Source: Actinomycetospora callitridis
GTDB lineage: Bacteria; Actinomycetota; Actinomycetes; Mycobacteriales; Pseudonocardiaceae
Direction of reading: 5' to 3'
NCBI RefSeq assembly: GCF_028737265.1
Contig: NZ_JAQZAK010000009.1
Location: forward strand, 174,368 to 238,367
Length of the DNA stretch: 64,000 bases
In this document: positions 51,409-59,920 of the stretch, in pieces
How the letters are laid out: every line of letters begins with the position of its first letter
How positions within the stretch are numbered: position 1 is the stretch's first letter
Notes under the pieces: generated by a model
Databases searched by the model: none
The model's input: the letters and a program-made list of their open reading frames with translations, nothing else
Told to the model about the DNA's origin: nothing
Made by a program: the position numbers and the translations under genes

Positions 51409-52502
51409 GCGCGGACGTGGGGGAGGACGCGGGCACGGCGCGCGTACTCGGCAACCGCTACGAGCTGCAGGGCCTGATCGGGCGCGGCGGGATGGCCGAG
51501 GTCCACCGCGCGGTCGACCGCGAGCTCGGACGCACCGTCGCGGTGAAGCTGCTGCCGGCCGAGCTCCGCGGTGACGCCGAGTACGGCGGCCGGCTGCGCG
51601 ACGAGGCCCGGGCGGCCGCCGTCATCGACCACCCGCACGTCGTCGCCGTGCACGACGTCGGGTTCTCCGGCGGGTCCGAGGTCTTCGTCGTCATGGAGTG
51701 CGTCGAGGGACGCACGCTGCGCGACGAGCTCCGCGAGCGCGGCCGCTTCGAGCCGGACCAGGCCGCGGCGGTGCTGGTGCCGGTGTGCGAGGCGCTCGCC
51801 GCCGCCCACGGCCGCGGGATCGTCCACCGCGACGTCAACCCGGGCAACGTCATGCGCTGCAGCGACGGCACCGTGAAGCTGATGGACTTCGGCATCGCGC
51901 AGGTCGCGGACGTCGAGGGCTTCACCGGCACCGGCGTCGTCATGGGCACCGCGGCCTACCTCTCGCCCGAGCAGGTCCGTTGCGAGCCGCTCGACGGGCG
52001 CTCGGACGTCTACGCCGTCGGCTGCACCCTCTACGAGCTGCTCACCGGCCGGACCCCGTTCCAGGGGCCGAGCTCGGTGGAGGTGGCGTCCCAGCGGCTG
52101 CGCGAGTCGCCCGTCCCGCCCCGGCAGTACGTGCGCGACATCTCGCCCGACCTCGACGCCCTCGTGCTGCGCGCCATGGCCCTCGAGCCGGCGATGCGCC
52201 ACCACGACGCCCGCGAGCTCGCCGACGACCTGCGTCGCTTCGCCGCGCCCGACCCCACCGTGCGCACCGACGTGATCACGACGCGGGACCGCGGCCCGGG
52301 ATCGTCCGGGGGTGCCGGCGGCGGTGGTGGCGGCGGTGGTCGTGCCGGCCTGCCGGCGACGCGGCCGCAGGACGTCCCCGACGAGGGCCCGAGCGCGGGC
52401 GAGCACGAGCCGTGGTCGGCCGTGCGCCGGATCGGGATCACGCTCGTCGTGCTCGCGGTGCTCGTGCTCGTCGGCGCGGGGTTCCTGCTGCTGGCGCGGT
52501 GA
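51405..52502 (+). CDS. Ser/Thr protein kinase (Hanks type)
   Basis: The 365-residue kinase has a complete set of motifs: IGRGGMAEV P-loop, Lys48, Glu67, HRDVNPGN (His141-Arg-Asp143), DFG (Asp161), GTAAYLSPEQ as the activation segment and a downstream DVYAVGCTLYELLTG. It should therefore be active. The C-terminal linker is Gly-rich, and a single membrane helix occupies the last 25 residues with nothing beyond it, so it lacks an external sensor domain such as PASTA. It is coupled to the preceding membrane-anchored protein. Confidence 0.92.
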   Translation: MSADVGEDAGTARVLGNRYELQGLIGRGGMAEVHRAVDRELGRTVAVKLLPAELRGDAEYGGRLRDEARAAAVIDHPHVVAVHDVGFSGGSEVFVVMECVEGRTLRDELRERGRFEPDQAAAVLVPVCEALAAAHGRGIVHRDVNPGNVMRCSDGTVKLMDFGIAQVADVEGFTGTGVVMGTAAYLSPEQVRCEPLDGRSDVYAVGCTLYELLTGRTPFQGPSSVEVASQRLRESPVPPRQYVRDISPDLDALVLRAMALEPAMRHHDARELADDLRRFAAPDPTVRTDVITTRDRGPGSSGGAGGGGGGGGRAGLPATRPQDVPDEGPSAGEHEPWSAVRRIGITLVVLAVLVLVGAGFLLLAR

Positions 52503-52508
52503 GCCGCC

Positions 52509-53354
52509 TCAGGCCGGCTGCCCGATCCGGCGCAGCGACAGGCGGCCGTCGGCGGGACCCGACGTCGCCCACGCCCCCGAGGCGACCGTCCACGTCCGCC
52601 CGTCGTAGGTGACGCTCTCGAGCGCGAGCCGCTCGCCGTGGGCGACGAGCCAGGTGGCCAGCGCCCACCCGTTCTCCGCGGGCTGCGCGCCGGAGAGTCG
52701 CGAGGTCCCGAGCTCGCGGGCGGCGAGCTCCGCGACGGCGCCGTTCCCCGGGTCGGGCGGCGGGGTGGCCGGGAGGTCGACACACGTCCACGCCCCCGGC
52801 GCCTGCCCGAGCAGGGCGACGGCCATGAGGCGCGCCTCGGGCTCGTGGTCGGCGTAGGCCTCGGGGAAGCCGCTGCGCTGCACGGTCTGCGCGGCGACGG
52901 TGACGTCCATGGTCGTCCAGCCGGGCACGGCGACGAGCGCGGTGTAGAACGCGGTGGCGCTGTAGACGGGGTCGAGGATCTCGTCCTCGGACCCCCACCC
53001 CTGACTCGGGCGCTGCTGGAACAGGCCGAGGGAGTCGCGGTCGCCGCCGCGCAGGTTCGCGAGCCCCGACTCCTGGATCGCCGTCGCGAGCGCCACGGTC
53101 ACCGCGCGGTCCGGCACCCCGAGGCTGCGGCCGACGCCGACGATCGTCGCGGCGCTGTCGGCCTGCTCCGGGGTGAGCGTCCAGGTGGTGGGCAGGCCGG
53201 GGGAGTCGGGCGGGGCGGTGATCGTGCAGCGCGGGTTCGCGGTGATCTCGCTGTCCGACAGCACCACGATGAGCGTGACGACGAGCGCGAGCACCGCCAG
53301 GACGACGACGGCCACCACCCCGAGACGGGCGCGGGCGGCCAGCGGCGAGCTCAG
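52509..53354 (-). CDS. Lysozyme-like (SLT) secreted or membrane-anchored protein, probable CTG start
   Basis: The protein has an N-terminal membrane helix, a lysozyme-like fold region (AVTVALATAIQESGLANLRGGDRDSLGLFQQRP with the catalytic-type Glu in IQESGL) and a C-terminal unassigned domain. It probably acts on peptidoglycan. The first conventional start is GTG 53318, but that would place the hydrophobic helix directly at the N-terminus. CTG 53354 lies six bases after GGGAGG, overlaps the MarR stop (CTGA) and supplies a basic N-tail with two Arg before the helix. I therefore prefer CTG. The total is 281 residues from CTG or 269 from GTG. Confidence 0.72.
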   Translation of the reverse strand: MSSPLAARARLGVVAVVVLAVLALVVTLIVVLSDSEITANPRCTITAPPDSPGLPTTWTLTPEQADSAATIVGVGRSLGVPDRAVTVALATAIQESGLANLRGGDRDSLGLFQQRPSQGWGSEDEILDPVYSATAFYTALVAVPGWTTMDVTVAAQTVQRSGFPEAYADHEPEARLMAVALLGQAPGAWTCVDLPATPPPDPGNGAVAELAARELGTSRLSGAQPAENGWALATWLVAHGERLALESVTYDGRTWTVASGAWATSGPADGRLSLRRIGQPA

Positions 53355-53824
53355 GACGGTCCTCCCTCGGACATGTCGGCGCGGTGCTCGGCGACCGTGG
53401 CCACGACCTCTCCGAGGAAACGATGGATCACGGCCAGTTCGTCGGGCGTGTAGCCGGCGAGGACGCCGTCGAGCCGCGACGCGAGCGGGCCGAAGAAGGC
53501 GCGCCCGACGTCGGCGCCGGCCGCGTCGTGGTGCAGGGTCACCCGGCGGCGGTCGACCTCGTCGCGCACGCGGTGCAGGTGGCCGAGGCGCTCGAGGCGG
53601 TCGACCGCGGCCGTCGTCGCCCCCGAGGAGAGCCCGACCTCCTCGCCGAGGCGCCCCGGGGTCAGTGCGGCGCCCGCCCGCTCCGCCCGCAGGACGGCGA
53701 GCAGGGCCTGGGCGTCGGTGCGGTGCAGCCCCTGGCCGGCGGCGAACGCATGGCCGAGCCGCCCGGCCTCGTCGGCGTAGTCCTGCAGGAGCTCCACCAG
53801 CTCGCGCCGACCGGCCTCCGTCAC
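53351..53824 (-). CDS. MarR-family transcriptional regulator
   Basis: The 157-residue winged-helix regulator has LHRTDAQALLAVLRA, GRLGEEVGLSSGATTAAVDRLERLG as the DNA-binding helices and VRDEVDRRRVTLHH as the wing. The GTG at 53824 is chosen because TAACAT lies seven bases upstream, fitting a leaderless promoter. The longer ATG starts (53863, 53833) would make the promoter coding. A palindrome at 53855-53883 overlaps the promoter, so autoregulation and control of the divergent TspO-like gene are likely. The ligand is unknown. Confidence 0.85.
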   Translation of the reverse strand: MTEAGRRELVELLQDYADEAGRLGHAFAAGQGLHRTDAQALLAVLRAERAGAALTPGRLGEEVGLSSGATTAAVDRLERLGHLHRVRDEVDRRRVTLHHDAAGADVGRAFFGPLASRLDGVLAGYTPDELAVIHRFLGEVVATVAEHRADMSEGGPS

Positions 53825-53831
53825 ACCGTGC

Positions 53832-53837
53832 ATGTTA
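53832..53837 (-). promoter_or_regulatory. -10 box of a probable leaderless marR promoter
   Basis: On the minus strand TAACAT is followed by exactly seven bases and the GTG at 53824. Confidence 0.5.
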
Positions 53838-53854
53838 GCGGCGATCCGGGTAAT

Positions 53855-53883
53855 CTCCATCATCGAGAGGTTCGACGATGGAG
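53855..53883. promoter_or_regulatory. Palindromic MarR-type operator
   Basis: CTCCATCATCGA (53855-53866) and TCGACGATGGAG (53872-53883) form a 12-bp inverted repeat with one mismatch around a 5-nt centre, between the divergent marR and TspO-like genes. It ends ten bases before the ATG of the latter. Confidence 0.65.
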
Positions 53884-53892
53884 GGATAGCTC

Positions 53893-54702
53893 ATGACCGC
53901 GACCGTGGCCGGCCCGACGACGAGGGCCACCGTGGGTGATCGTGTGCGGGCCGCCGCCCTGCTGCTGGTCGCGCTGCTGCAGATCGTGGCGGGCGGGCTC
54001 GGCGGGTCGGGGGCGTTCGGCCTGTCGGTCGGCGTCGTCGCCCGGGAGAACACCACCGTCGTCATGCCGGTGCCCGCGGCCTTCTCCATCTGGGGCGTGA
54101 TCTACGCGGGCATCCTGCTGCTCGCCGTGCGCCAGGTGCTGCCCGGCCAGCCGGCGCGGCCCGTGCACCGGGCGACGGGCTGGTGGCTCGTGGCCTCGGG
54201 CGTCTTCAACACCGGCTGGATCCTCGCCTTCTCCGCGCAGGCGGTCGTGCTCGCCCAGGTGATCATCGTCGCGCTGCTGGTGGTGCTCGCCGTCGCCGTG
54301 GCCCGCCTCACCGCGCACCCCGCGGCCGACGCCGCCGACCGGCTGATGCTCCACGGACCCGTCGGCCTCTACGCGGGCTGGGTGAGCGTCGCGACCGTGG
54401 TCGGCGCGGCCACCACCGGCACCTTCCTCGGAGCACCGGGTGCGGGCGGCGTCGCGACGGTCCTCGGGGCGCTGATCCTGCTGGTCACCGGCGCGATCGC
54501 CGCGGCCGTCGTGGCCCGGGGCGCGGGCGCGCTGCCCTACGCGGTCTCGGTGGTCTGGGCGCTCGGGGCGATCGTCGTCATGGGACCGCCCCTGGCCGTG
54601 GTGGTGGCGGCCCTCGTGGCGCTGGTGGCGGTCGTCGCCGTCCTGGTCCGCCGGGTCCTCACCGCCCCGCCCGGGCGCCGCATCCCCGCCGCCTTCGGCT
54701 GA
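53893..54702 (+). CDS. TspO-like multi-pass membrane protein
   Basis: The 269-residue protein has about seven membrane segments and an N-terminal PVPAAFSIWGVIYAGI that resembles TspO/MBR-type tryptophan-rich sensory proteins, although it is longer than the usual 150-180 residues. Function in tetrapyrrole or small-molecule transport is known for TspO, but not assignable here. GGAGGG lies six bases before the ATG. A divergent MarR gene with a shared operator suggests regulated expression. Confidence 0.65.
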   Translation: MTATVAGPTTRATVGDRVRAAALLLVALLQIVAGGLGGSGAFGLSVGVVARENTTVVMPVPAAFSIWGVIYAGILLLAVRQVLPGQPARPVHRATGWWLVASGVFNTGWILAFSAQAVVLAQVIIVALLVVLAVAVARLTAHPAADAADRLMLHGPVGLYAGWVSVATVVGAATTGTFLGAPGAGGVATVLGALILLVTGAIAAAVVARGAGALPYAVSVVWALGAIVVMGPPLAVVVAALVALVAVVAVLVRRVLTAPPGRRIPAAFG

Positions 54703-54731
54703 GCCCCTCACCGCCGGACGGCGCACGGGGT

Positions 54732-54758
54732 GTGCCAGCCCTGCGTCCACGCTGGCAC
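54732..54758 (+). terminator. Hairpin after the TspO-like gene
   Basis: GTGCCAGC (54732-54739) pairs with GCTGGCAC (54751-54758), followed by TTCAAT. Confidence 0.5.
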
Positions 54759-54847
54759 TTCAATACAGCACGGCGATAGGGCCAGGAAGTCCGCCTCGAT
54801 CATGAGGGCTCCCGAGGCGCCGTGAGCGAGACCTCAGCCCGCCGACC

Positions 54848-54884
54848 GATCACCTCGTGCCCCGCGCGCGTAGACGCAGCGAAC
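54848..54884 (+). repeat. Intergenic element, copy 1
   Basis: GATCA, then eleven variable bases, then a 21-base block containing GCGCGTAGACGCAGCGAAC. The block matches the copy at 59986-60022 at 19 of 21 positions with identical spacing. CGCAGCGA and TCGCTGCG further downstream form a hairpin. Confidence 0.4.
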
Positions 54885-54959
54885 AGGAGGCTCGCTGCGA
54901 CAGGGGACGGCGCGGGTGATGAGGTGATCGAGGTCGGGCGCGGGCGAGGAGGGCACCGG

Positions 54960-56081
54960 GTGCTGGTGTGGCTGGTGCGCGTGGTGGGCGTGGTCTGGCT
55001 CGCCACGGTGCTGCTCGTGGCCGTCGGCACCTACGCCCCGCGGCTCCCGGTGATCGGGTTCCTCGGGTCGTTCGTCACCGGCCAGTACCCCCTGCACGCC
55101 GCGCTGGCGGCGCTCGCCGGCGTCGGGCTCGGCGGGCTGGCGTGGGTTCTCGGGTCAGCACGATTCGGGGTCGTCGTCGGCGCCCTCGCCCTCGTCGCGA
55201 CGATCGGGCTGGGCGCCGTCCTCGTCGGCCAGACCCGGACGGCCCGCGCCGAGGGGGCCGACATCGACTGGTGGGCCGCGCTCACCGTCACCGGCCAACC
55301 CGACGGGCACCCGGACCGCACCGAGCAGTACGGGGTCGACGAGCTCGGCCGGCCGCTGCGCCTCGACCTCTACCGCCCCGCCGGCCCCGGCCCCCACCCG
55401 GTCGTCGTCTGGGTGCACGGCGGCAGCTGGGTGCGCGGCGAGCGCGACGACCGCACCGCGCTCAACCGCTGGCTCGCCGACCGGGGCCACGCCGTCGTCA
55501 GCGTCGAGTACCGGCTGCCGCCCCCGTCGCCCGTGGGCGAGGGGCAGCGGCGCGACGTCGCGGCCGCCGCGGCCTGGGCCGTCGCGCACGCCGCCGAGGA
55601 GGACCTCGACCCGGCCCGGATCGTCCTCGCCGGCCAGTCCGCAGGCGCGACGCTCGCGATCAGCACGACCGCGGGGATCCTGGACGGCGACCTCCCGGGG
55701 GCGCCGACACCCCGCGCCGTCGTCGCCTACTACCCGGCCACCGACCTGCGCCTGGTGGACCGGTCGCTGCAGGACGCCGTGCTCGGCGGCCGCGCGGCGC
55801 AGTACCCCGAGGAGGCCCGCGCCTCGTCACCCGTCGACCTCGTCCGCCCCGGCCTCCCGCCGACGCTCGTAGTCCTCGGCTCGGCGGACCACTTCGTCTT
55901 CCCCGACCGCGTGCTGGCGTACGACCGCGCCCTGCGCGACGCGGGCGTCCCCGGCCGTCTGGTCGAGGTACCGCACGCCGACCACGTCTTCGACTACCCC
56001 TTCGGCAGCCCGGGCGCCCAGGCCACCCGGCCCGCCGTCGCCGCCTTCCTCGCCGAGCACGTCGGCGTCCGCACCCCGTGA
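54960..56081 (+). CDS. Alpha/beta hydrolase (esterase/lipase-like) with N-terminal membrane segments
   Basis: The 373-residue protein has three or four membrane segments in residues 1-95 and a soluble alpha/beta-hydrolase domain. The domain has the oxyanion-hole HGGSW (about 153-157), the nucleophile Ser227 in LAGQSAGA, Asp in VLGSADHFVFPD and His in EVPHADHVFDYPF. It belongs to the HSL/BD-FAE-like type. The GTG at 54960 has GAGGAGGG six bases upstream; the frame open from 54822 covers the shared repeat and is not coding. Its stop overlaps the MBL-fold start. Confidence 0.85.
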   Translation: MLVWLVRVVGVVWLATVLLVAVGTYAPRLPVIGFLGSFVTGQYPLHAALAALAGVGLGGLAWVLGSARFGVVVGALALVATIGLGAVLVGQTRTARAEGADIDWWAALTVTGQPDGHPDRTEQYGVDELGRPLRLDLYRPAGPGPHPVVVWVHGGSWVRGERDDRTALNRWLADRGHAVVSVEYRLPPPSPVGEGQRRDVAAAAAWAVAHAAEEDLDPARIVLAGQSAGATLAISTTAGILDGDLPGAPTPRAVVAYYPATDLRLVDRSLQDAVLGGRAAQYPEEARASSPVDLVRPGLPPTLVVLGSADHFVFPDRVLAYDRALRDAGVPGRLVEVPHADHVFDYPFGSPGAQATRPAVAAFLAEHVGVRTP

Positions 56082-56824
56082 CGGTCGAGACGGTCGCCGC
56101 GGGCGTGCACCTCGTGCGCGGGTCGGCGGTGAACTGGGTGCTCGTGGTCGACGGTGACGACGTGACGGTGATCGACGGGGGCTACCCGGGCGACGCCGGG
56201 GCGCTGGAGGCGTCCCTCGCCGCCGTGGGTCGGGAGCCGGGCGACGTCGTCGCCGCGCTGGTCACCCACGCCCACGTCGACCACGTCGGCGGGCTCGCGC
56301 CGCTGGCTGCGCGTGTCGGCTTCCCGGTGCTCACCGGGCCGGCCGAGGTCCGCCACGCCCGGCGCGAGGTCGTCGAGCAGGCGGGTCCCGCCGACGTCGC
56401 CCGGAACGCCTGGCGGCCGCGGGTGCTCGCGTGGGCGGTCCACGCCGTGCGGCTCGGGGCGCTGCGGGCCGTCACCCTGCCGACCGCGACCGCCCTCGAG
56501 GAGCCCCTCGACCTGCCCGGCGCCCCGGTGCCCGTGCCGACCCCGGGGCACACCAGCGGCCACACCGCCTACCTCCTCCCGGACGCGGGGGTGCTGGTCA
56601 GCGGCGACGCCCTGGTCACCGGCCACCCGACGACCGCGCGGACCGGGCCGCAGCGCCTGCCGTCGTTCTTCGACCACGACCCGGCCCGGGCTGCGGTCGC
56701 CCTCGACGCGCTCGCGCCGCTCGACGCCGCCGTGCTCCTGCCCGGGCACGGGCCCGCCTGGCGCGGCACGCCCGAGCAGGCCGTGGCGATCGCACACTCC
56801 CGTGACGCGGGAGGAACGTGGTGA
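56078..56824 (+). CDS. MBL-fold metallo-hydrolase
   Basis: The 248-residue protein has the metallo-beta-lactamase metal site THAHVDHVGG (about 66-75), followed by PTPGHTSGHTAYLL, GDALVTG and LLPGHGPAW. These supply two zinc ions. It is a hydrolase of unknown substrate. Its GTG overlaps the stop of the alpha/beta hydrolase (GTGA), so the two hydrolases are coupled. The Nramp-like transporter starts ten bases later. Confidence 0.88.
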   Translation: MTVETVAAGVHLVRGSAVNWVLVVDGDDVTVIDGGYPGDAGALEASLAAVGREPGDVVAALVTHAHVDHVGGLAPLAARVGFPVLTGPAEVRHARREVVEQAGPADVARNAWRPRVLAWAVHAVRLGALRAVTLPTATALEEPLDLPGAPVPVPTPGHTSGHTAYLLPDAGVLVSGDALVTGHPTTARTGPQRLPSFFDHDPARAAVALDALAPLDAAVLLPGHGPAWRGTPEQAVAIAHSRDAGGTW

Positions 56825-56834
56825 ACTGCCCCGC

Positions 56835-58151
56835 ATGACCGATCGGGGGACGGACGACACCGACACCGCTGGCCCTGGCGACAGCACCGCCGCACCGCAG
56901 CCGGCCCGCCGCTGGAGCATCGTCGGCCCGGGCATCGTCGTGGCCGCCACCGGCGTCGGGGCGGGCGACCTTGTCGCCACGCTCGTCGCCGGGTCGGAGT
57001 TCGGCTACACGCTGCTGTGGGCGGTGATCCTCGGGGTCGTCGTGAAGATCGCGCTGGCGGAGGCGACGGGCCGCTGGCACCTCGCGACGGGCTCGACGAT
57101 CTTCGCGGGCTGGCGGTCGCTGGGGCCCTGGACGACGGTGTACTTCGTCGTCTACGTCGTCATCTGGGGCTTCGTCTACGGCGCGACGGCGATGACGTCG
57201 TCGGCGCTGCCGCTCGCGGCGATGTTCGGCGGCTCGATCCCCGCCTGGGGCATCCCGTGCGGGCTGCTGGGCCTGGTGCTCGTCTGGTTCGGGTCGTACG
57301 CGATCTTCGAGAAGATCATGACGGCGCTGGTCGGCGTCATGTTCGTCGTGGTGGTCGGCCTGGCGATCCTGGTGCTCCCCGACGTCCCGGCGATGCTCGC
57401 GGGCCTGCTCCCCGTGCTGCCGTCGGGGTCGGCCGTCTACACCCTCGGCCTCGTCGGCGGCGTCGGCGGCACCGTGACGATGGCGGCCTACGGCTACTGG
57501 ATCAACGCCAAGGGCTGGCGCGACAGCTCGTGGATGCGCGTGATGCGCCTCGACAACCGCGTCGCCTACATCACCACGGGGATCTTCGTGGCGGCGATGC
57601 TCGTGGTCGGCGCCGAGCTGCTGTACACCGCGAACATCGCGCTGGTCGAGAGCGACCGCGGCCTGCTCGACCTCGACGAGATCCTCCAGCAGCGCTTCGG
57701 CCCGGTGATCGCGACCCTGTTCCTCGTCGGCTTCTTCGCGACGTCGTTCTCGTCCCTGCTCGGGGTGTGGCAGGGCGTGAGCCTCATGGTCACCGACTTC
57801 GTCCGCACCCGGCGCGAGGCCGTCGCCCGCACGCCCGAGGAGCTGGCCGCGGCCGGCCAGCTCAGCGAGGACGCGACCCGCAGTGTCCCGTACCGGGCCT
57901 ACCTGCTCTGGCTGACGTTCCCGCCGATGATCCTGCTGTTCCTCGGGCGTCCGTTCGTCCTGATCGTCGCCTACGGCGCGCTCGGCGCGTTCTTCATGCC
58001 GTTCCTGGCGATCACGCTGCTGTGGCTGCTCGGCAGCAAGCGGGCCCCGCGCGAGTGGCGCAACGGCTGGCTCTCGACGACGTTGCTGAGCGGCGCCGCG
58101 GTGCTCTTCCTCGTCCTCTGCGTCTCCGAGCTGGTGGACACGTTCGGCTGA
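56835..58151 (+). CDS. Nramp-family metal transporter
   Basis: The 438-residue protein has about eleven membrane segments. The N-terminal signature is IVGPGIVVAATGVGAGDLVA, in which the DPGN metal-binding motif of canonical Mn/Fe Nramps is replaced by GVGAGD. The second site reads GTVTMAAYGYWI. The substrate is therefore probably not the usual Mn2+ and may be another ion such as Mg2+ or Al3+, as in Nramp-related groups. It is third in an operon with two hydrolases. Confidence 0.83.
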   Translation: MTDRGTDDTDTAGPGDSTAAPQPARRWSIVGPGIVVAATGVGAGDLVATLVAGSEFGYTLLWAVILGVVVKIALAEATGRWHLATGSTIFAGWRSLGPWTTVYFVVYVVIWGFVYGATAMTSSALPLAAMFGGSIPAWGIPCGLLGLVLVWFGSYAIFEKIMTALVGVMFVVVVGLAILVLPDVPAMLAGLLPVLPSGSAVYTLGLVGGVGGTVTMAAYGYWINAKGWRDSSWMRVMRLDNRVAYITTGIFVAAMLVVGAELLYTANIALVESDRGLLDLDEILQQRFGPVIATLFLVGFFATSFSSLLGVWQGVSLMVTDFVRTRREAVARTPEELAAAGQLSEDATRSVPYRAYLLWLTFPPMILLFLGRPFVLIVAYGALGAFFMPFLAITLLWLLGSKRAPREWRNGWLSTTLLSGAAVLFLVLCVSELVDTFG

Positions 58152-58162
58152 CCCGGTGTGCG

Positions 58163-59101
58163 TCAGAACGTCAGGACCAGGCGCCCCCGGACGCCACCGG
58201 CCTCGAGGCGGCGGTGGGCCTCGGGCGCCTGTTCGGCCGGGATCGTGTCCGCGACGCGCGGGGTCAGCACGCCCTCCTCGGCCTGGCGGCGCAGGACGTC
58301 CAGCGCGGCGTGGTCGGTCGCGACGTCGCGCACGAGCACGGGGTGCCAGGTGATGCCGCGCTCGTCGGCGCCCCGGTGACCGCGCACCGTCGCGATCTTG
58401 CCGCCGTCGCGGACCGCGTCGAGCAGCGCGTCGCCCTGCAGCGACCCGTCGACCAGCGCGTCCACCCCGCCCGGCTGGCTCTCGCGGATGCGCGCGGCCA
58501 CGTCGTCGCCACGCCGGACGACGACGTCGGCGCCGAGCCCGCGCACCAGCGGCTCGTCGGCCTCGGAGGCGTCGGCGACGACGGTGAGCCGGTCGGCCTT
58601 CGCGAGCTGCACGACGTAGCCCCCGAGCGCGCCCGCCGCACCGGTGACGGCGAGCGTCTGCCCGGGCGCCGGCGCGAGGGTGTCGAGGGCGAGACGCGCG
58701 GTCATGGCGTTCATCGGCAGCGTCGCGGCCTCGACGGCCGACGCGCCCGCCGGCGCCCGCACGGCCGACGCCGCCGGCACCACGACGTACTCGGCGTAGG
58801 CCCCGTGGCTCCCGTCGGGGACGACGACCGCCATCGCGGCGTCGCCGACGTGAAGCTCGGTGTCGGTGCCCTCGCCGATCTCGTCGACCTCGCCCGCCGC
58901 GTCCATGCCGGGCACGTAGGGCGGCGGGTCCTTTCGCTGGCGCTCGGCCCGCGTCCCGTCGCGCGCGAGGGTGTCGGTCGGGTTCACCGCCGCCGCCCGC
59001 ACGCGCAGCCGGACCTCGCCGGGGCCGGCGTGGGGCTCGGGCAGCTCGACGACCTCGAGGGCGTCGGGCCCTCCGTAAGAGTTCACTCCGATGGCTCGCA
59101 C
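58163..59101 (-). CDS. NADP-dependent quinone oxidoreductase (zinc-free MDR)
   Basis: The 312-residue medium-chain dehydrogenase/reductase has the GroES-like domain (about 1-120) and the Rossmann motif TGAAGALGGYVVQLAK at about 152-167. It lacks the structural-zinc Cys cluster, so it belongs to the quinone-reductase (QOR) side of the family. Its GTG start is at 59101. It converges with the Nramp gene and is divergent from the second ogt. Substrate unknown. Confidence 0.88.
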   Translation of the reverse strand: MRAIGVNSYGGPDALEVVELPEPHAGPGEVRLRVRAAAVNPTDTLARDGTRAERQRKDPPPYVPGMDAAGEVDEIGEGTDTELHVGDAAMAVVVPDGSHGAYAEYVVVPAASAVRAPAGASAVEAATLPMNAMTARLALDTLAPAPGQTLAVTGAAGALGGYVVQLAKADRLTVVADASEADEPLVRGLGADVVVRRGDDVAARIRESQPGGVDALVDGSLQGDALLDAVRDGGKIATVRGHRGADERGITWHPVLVRDVATDHAALDVLRRQAEEGVLTPRVADTIPAEQAPEAHRRLEAGGVRGRLVLTF

Positions 59102-59136
59102 GATCAGGGCCTACCCGGGTGGGTAGACCAGGACGC

Positions 59137-59640
59137 GTGACGGCATCCTCGCGACGCTTCCGCGTGATCGAGAGCCCCCTCGGGCCGCTGACCCTGACCT
59201 GGGACGACGAGGTCGGCGCCGTGCGCGGCCTGCACGTCCACGACCAGCGAGACCGCGACCCCGACCCGTCCTTCGGCGAGCCCGACGACGGCACCTGCGG
59301 CGCACTGGACGACCTCGCGGGCGAGCTCGACGAGTACTTCGCCGGCGAGCGGCGCACGTTCACGCTGCCCGCCGACCCGCCCGGCACCCCGTTCTCCCGC
59401 GCCGTCTGGGACGCGCTGCGCGAAGTGCCCTACGGCGCGACGACCACGTACGGGGCCCTCGCGGCGGCGATCGGGAGCCCGCGCGCGGCCCAGGCGGTGG
59501 GCACTGCGAACGCCCGGAACCCGGTCAGCCTGCTCGTCCCGTGCCACCGCGTCCTGACCGCGGCGGGGCTTCCCTCCGGCGGGGGACCCGGCGTCGAACG
59601 CAAGCGTTTGCTCCTCGCGATGGAGCGTGGGACCCCTTGA
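59137..59640 (+). CDS. ogt: Methylated-DNA-protein-cysteine methyltransferase (second copy)
   Basis: The 167-residue protein has Cys136 in LLVPCHRVLT, the acceptor cysteine, and the helix GSPRAAQAVGTANARNP. The N-terminal IESPLGPLTLTWDDEVGAVRG matches the Ogt start. It differs clearly from the copy at 31109, so the two are not a recent duplication. The GTG start has GGA close upstream. Confidence 0.92.
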   Translation: MTASSRRFRVIESPLGPLTLTWDDEVGAVRGLHVHDQRDRDPDPSFGEPDDGTCGALDDLAGELDEYFAGERRTFTLPADPPGTPFSRAVWDALREVPYGATTTYGALAAAIGSPRAAQAVGTANARNPVSLLVPCHRVLTAAGLPSGGGPGVERKRLLLAMERGTP

Positions 59641-59920
59641 CCGCACCCCTCGCGCGAGTATGTTCAGAGGTGTCGCTGTGGTGCTGATCACACGAGCTGA
59701 GGGATGAGCGCACCGCGCACATGACCCAGTTGGATGACCGGGAAGAGGTGATGGATTGGACGCAGGGAATACCCCGCACCGCATCACGAGGACCCGGTCG
59801 ACCCGGCGCCGTACCGCGCACGGGAGCTGATCCACACCAGACTCCACGCCGCTGGGCGAGACAAGCGGACGGTGGGACGACCGGGACCGTGCGGGTCCCG
59901 AGCTGACACTTCCTCCCAGA

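Noticed and set aside
59721..59906. 61-codon ORF after the second ogt
   Set aside because: No well-spaced ribosome-binding site and a lower third-position GC than neighbouring frames. It is kept only as part of the possible small-RNA region.
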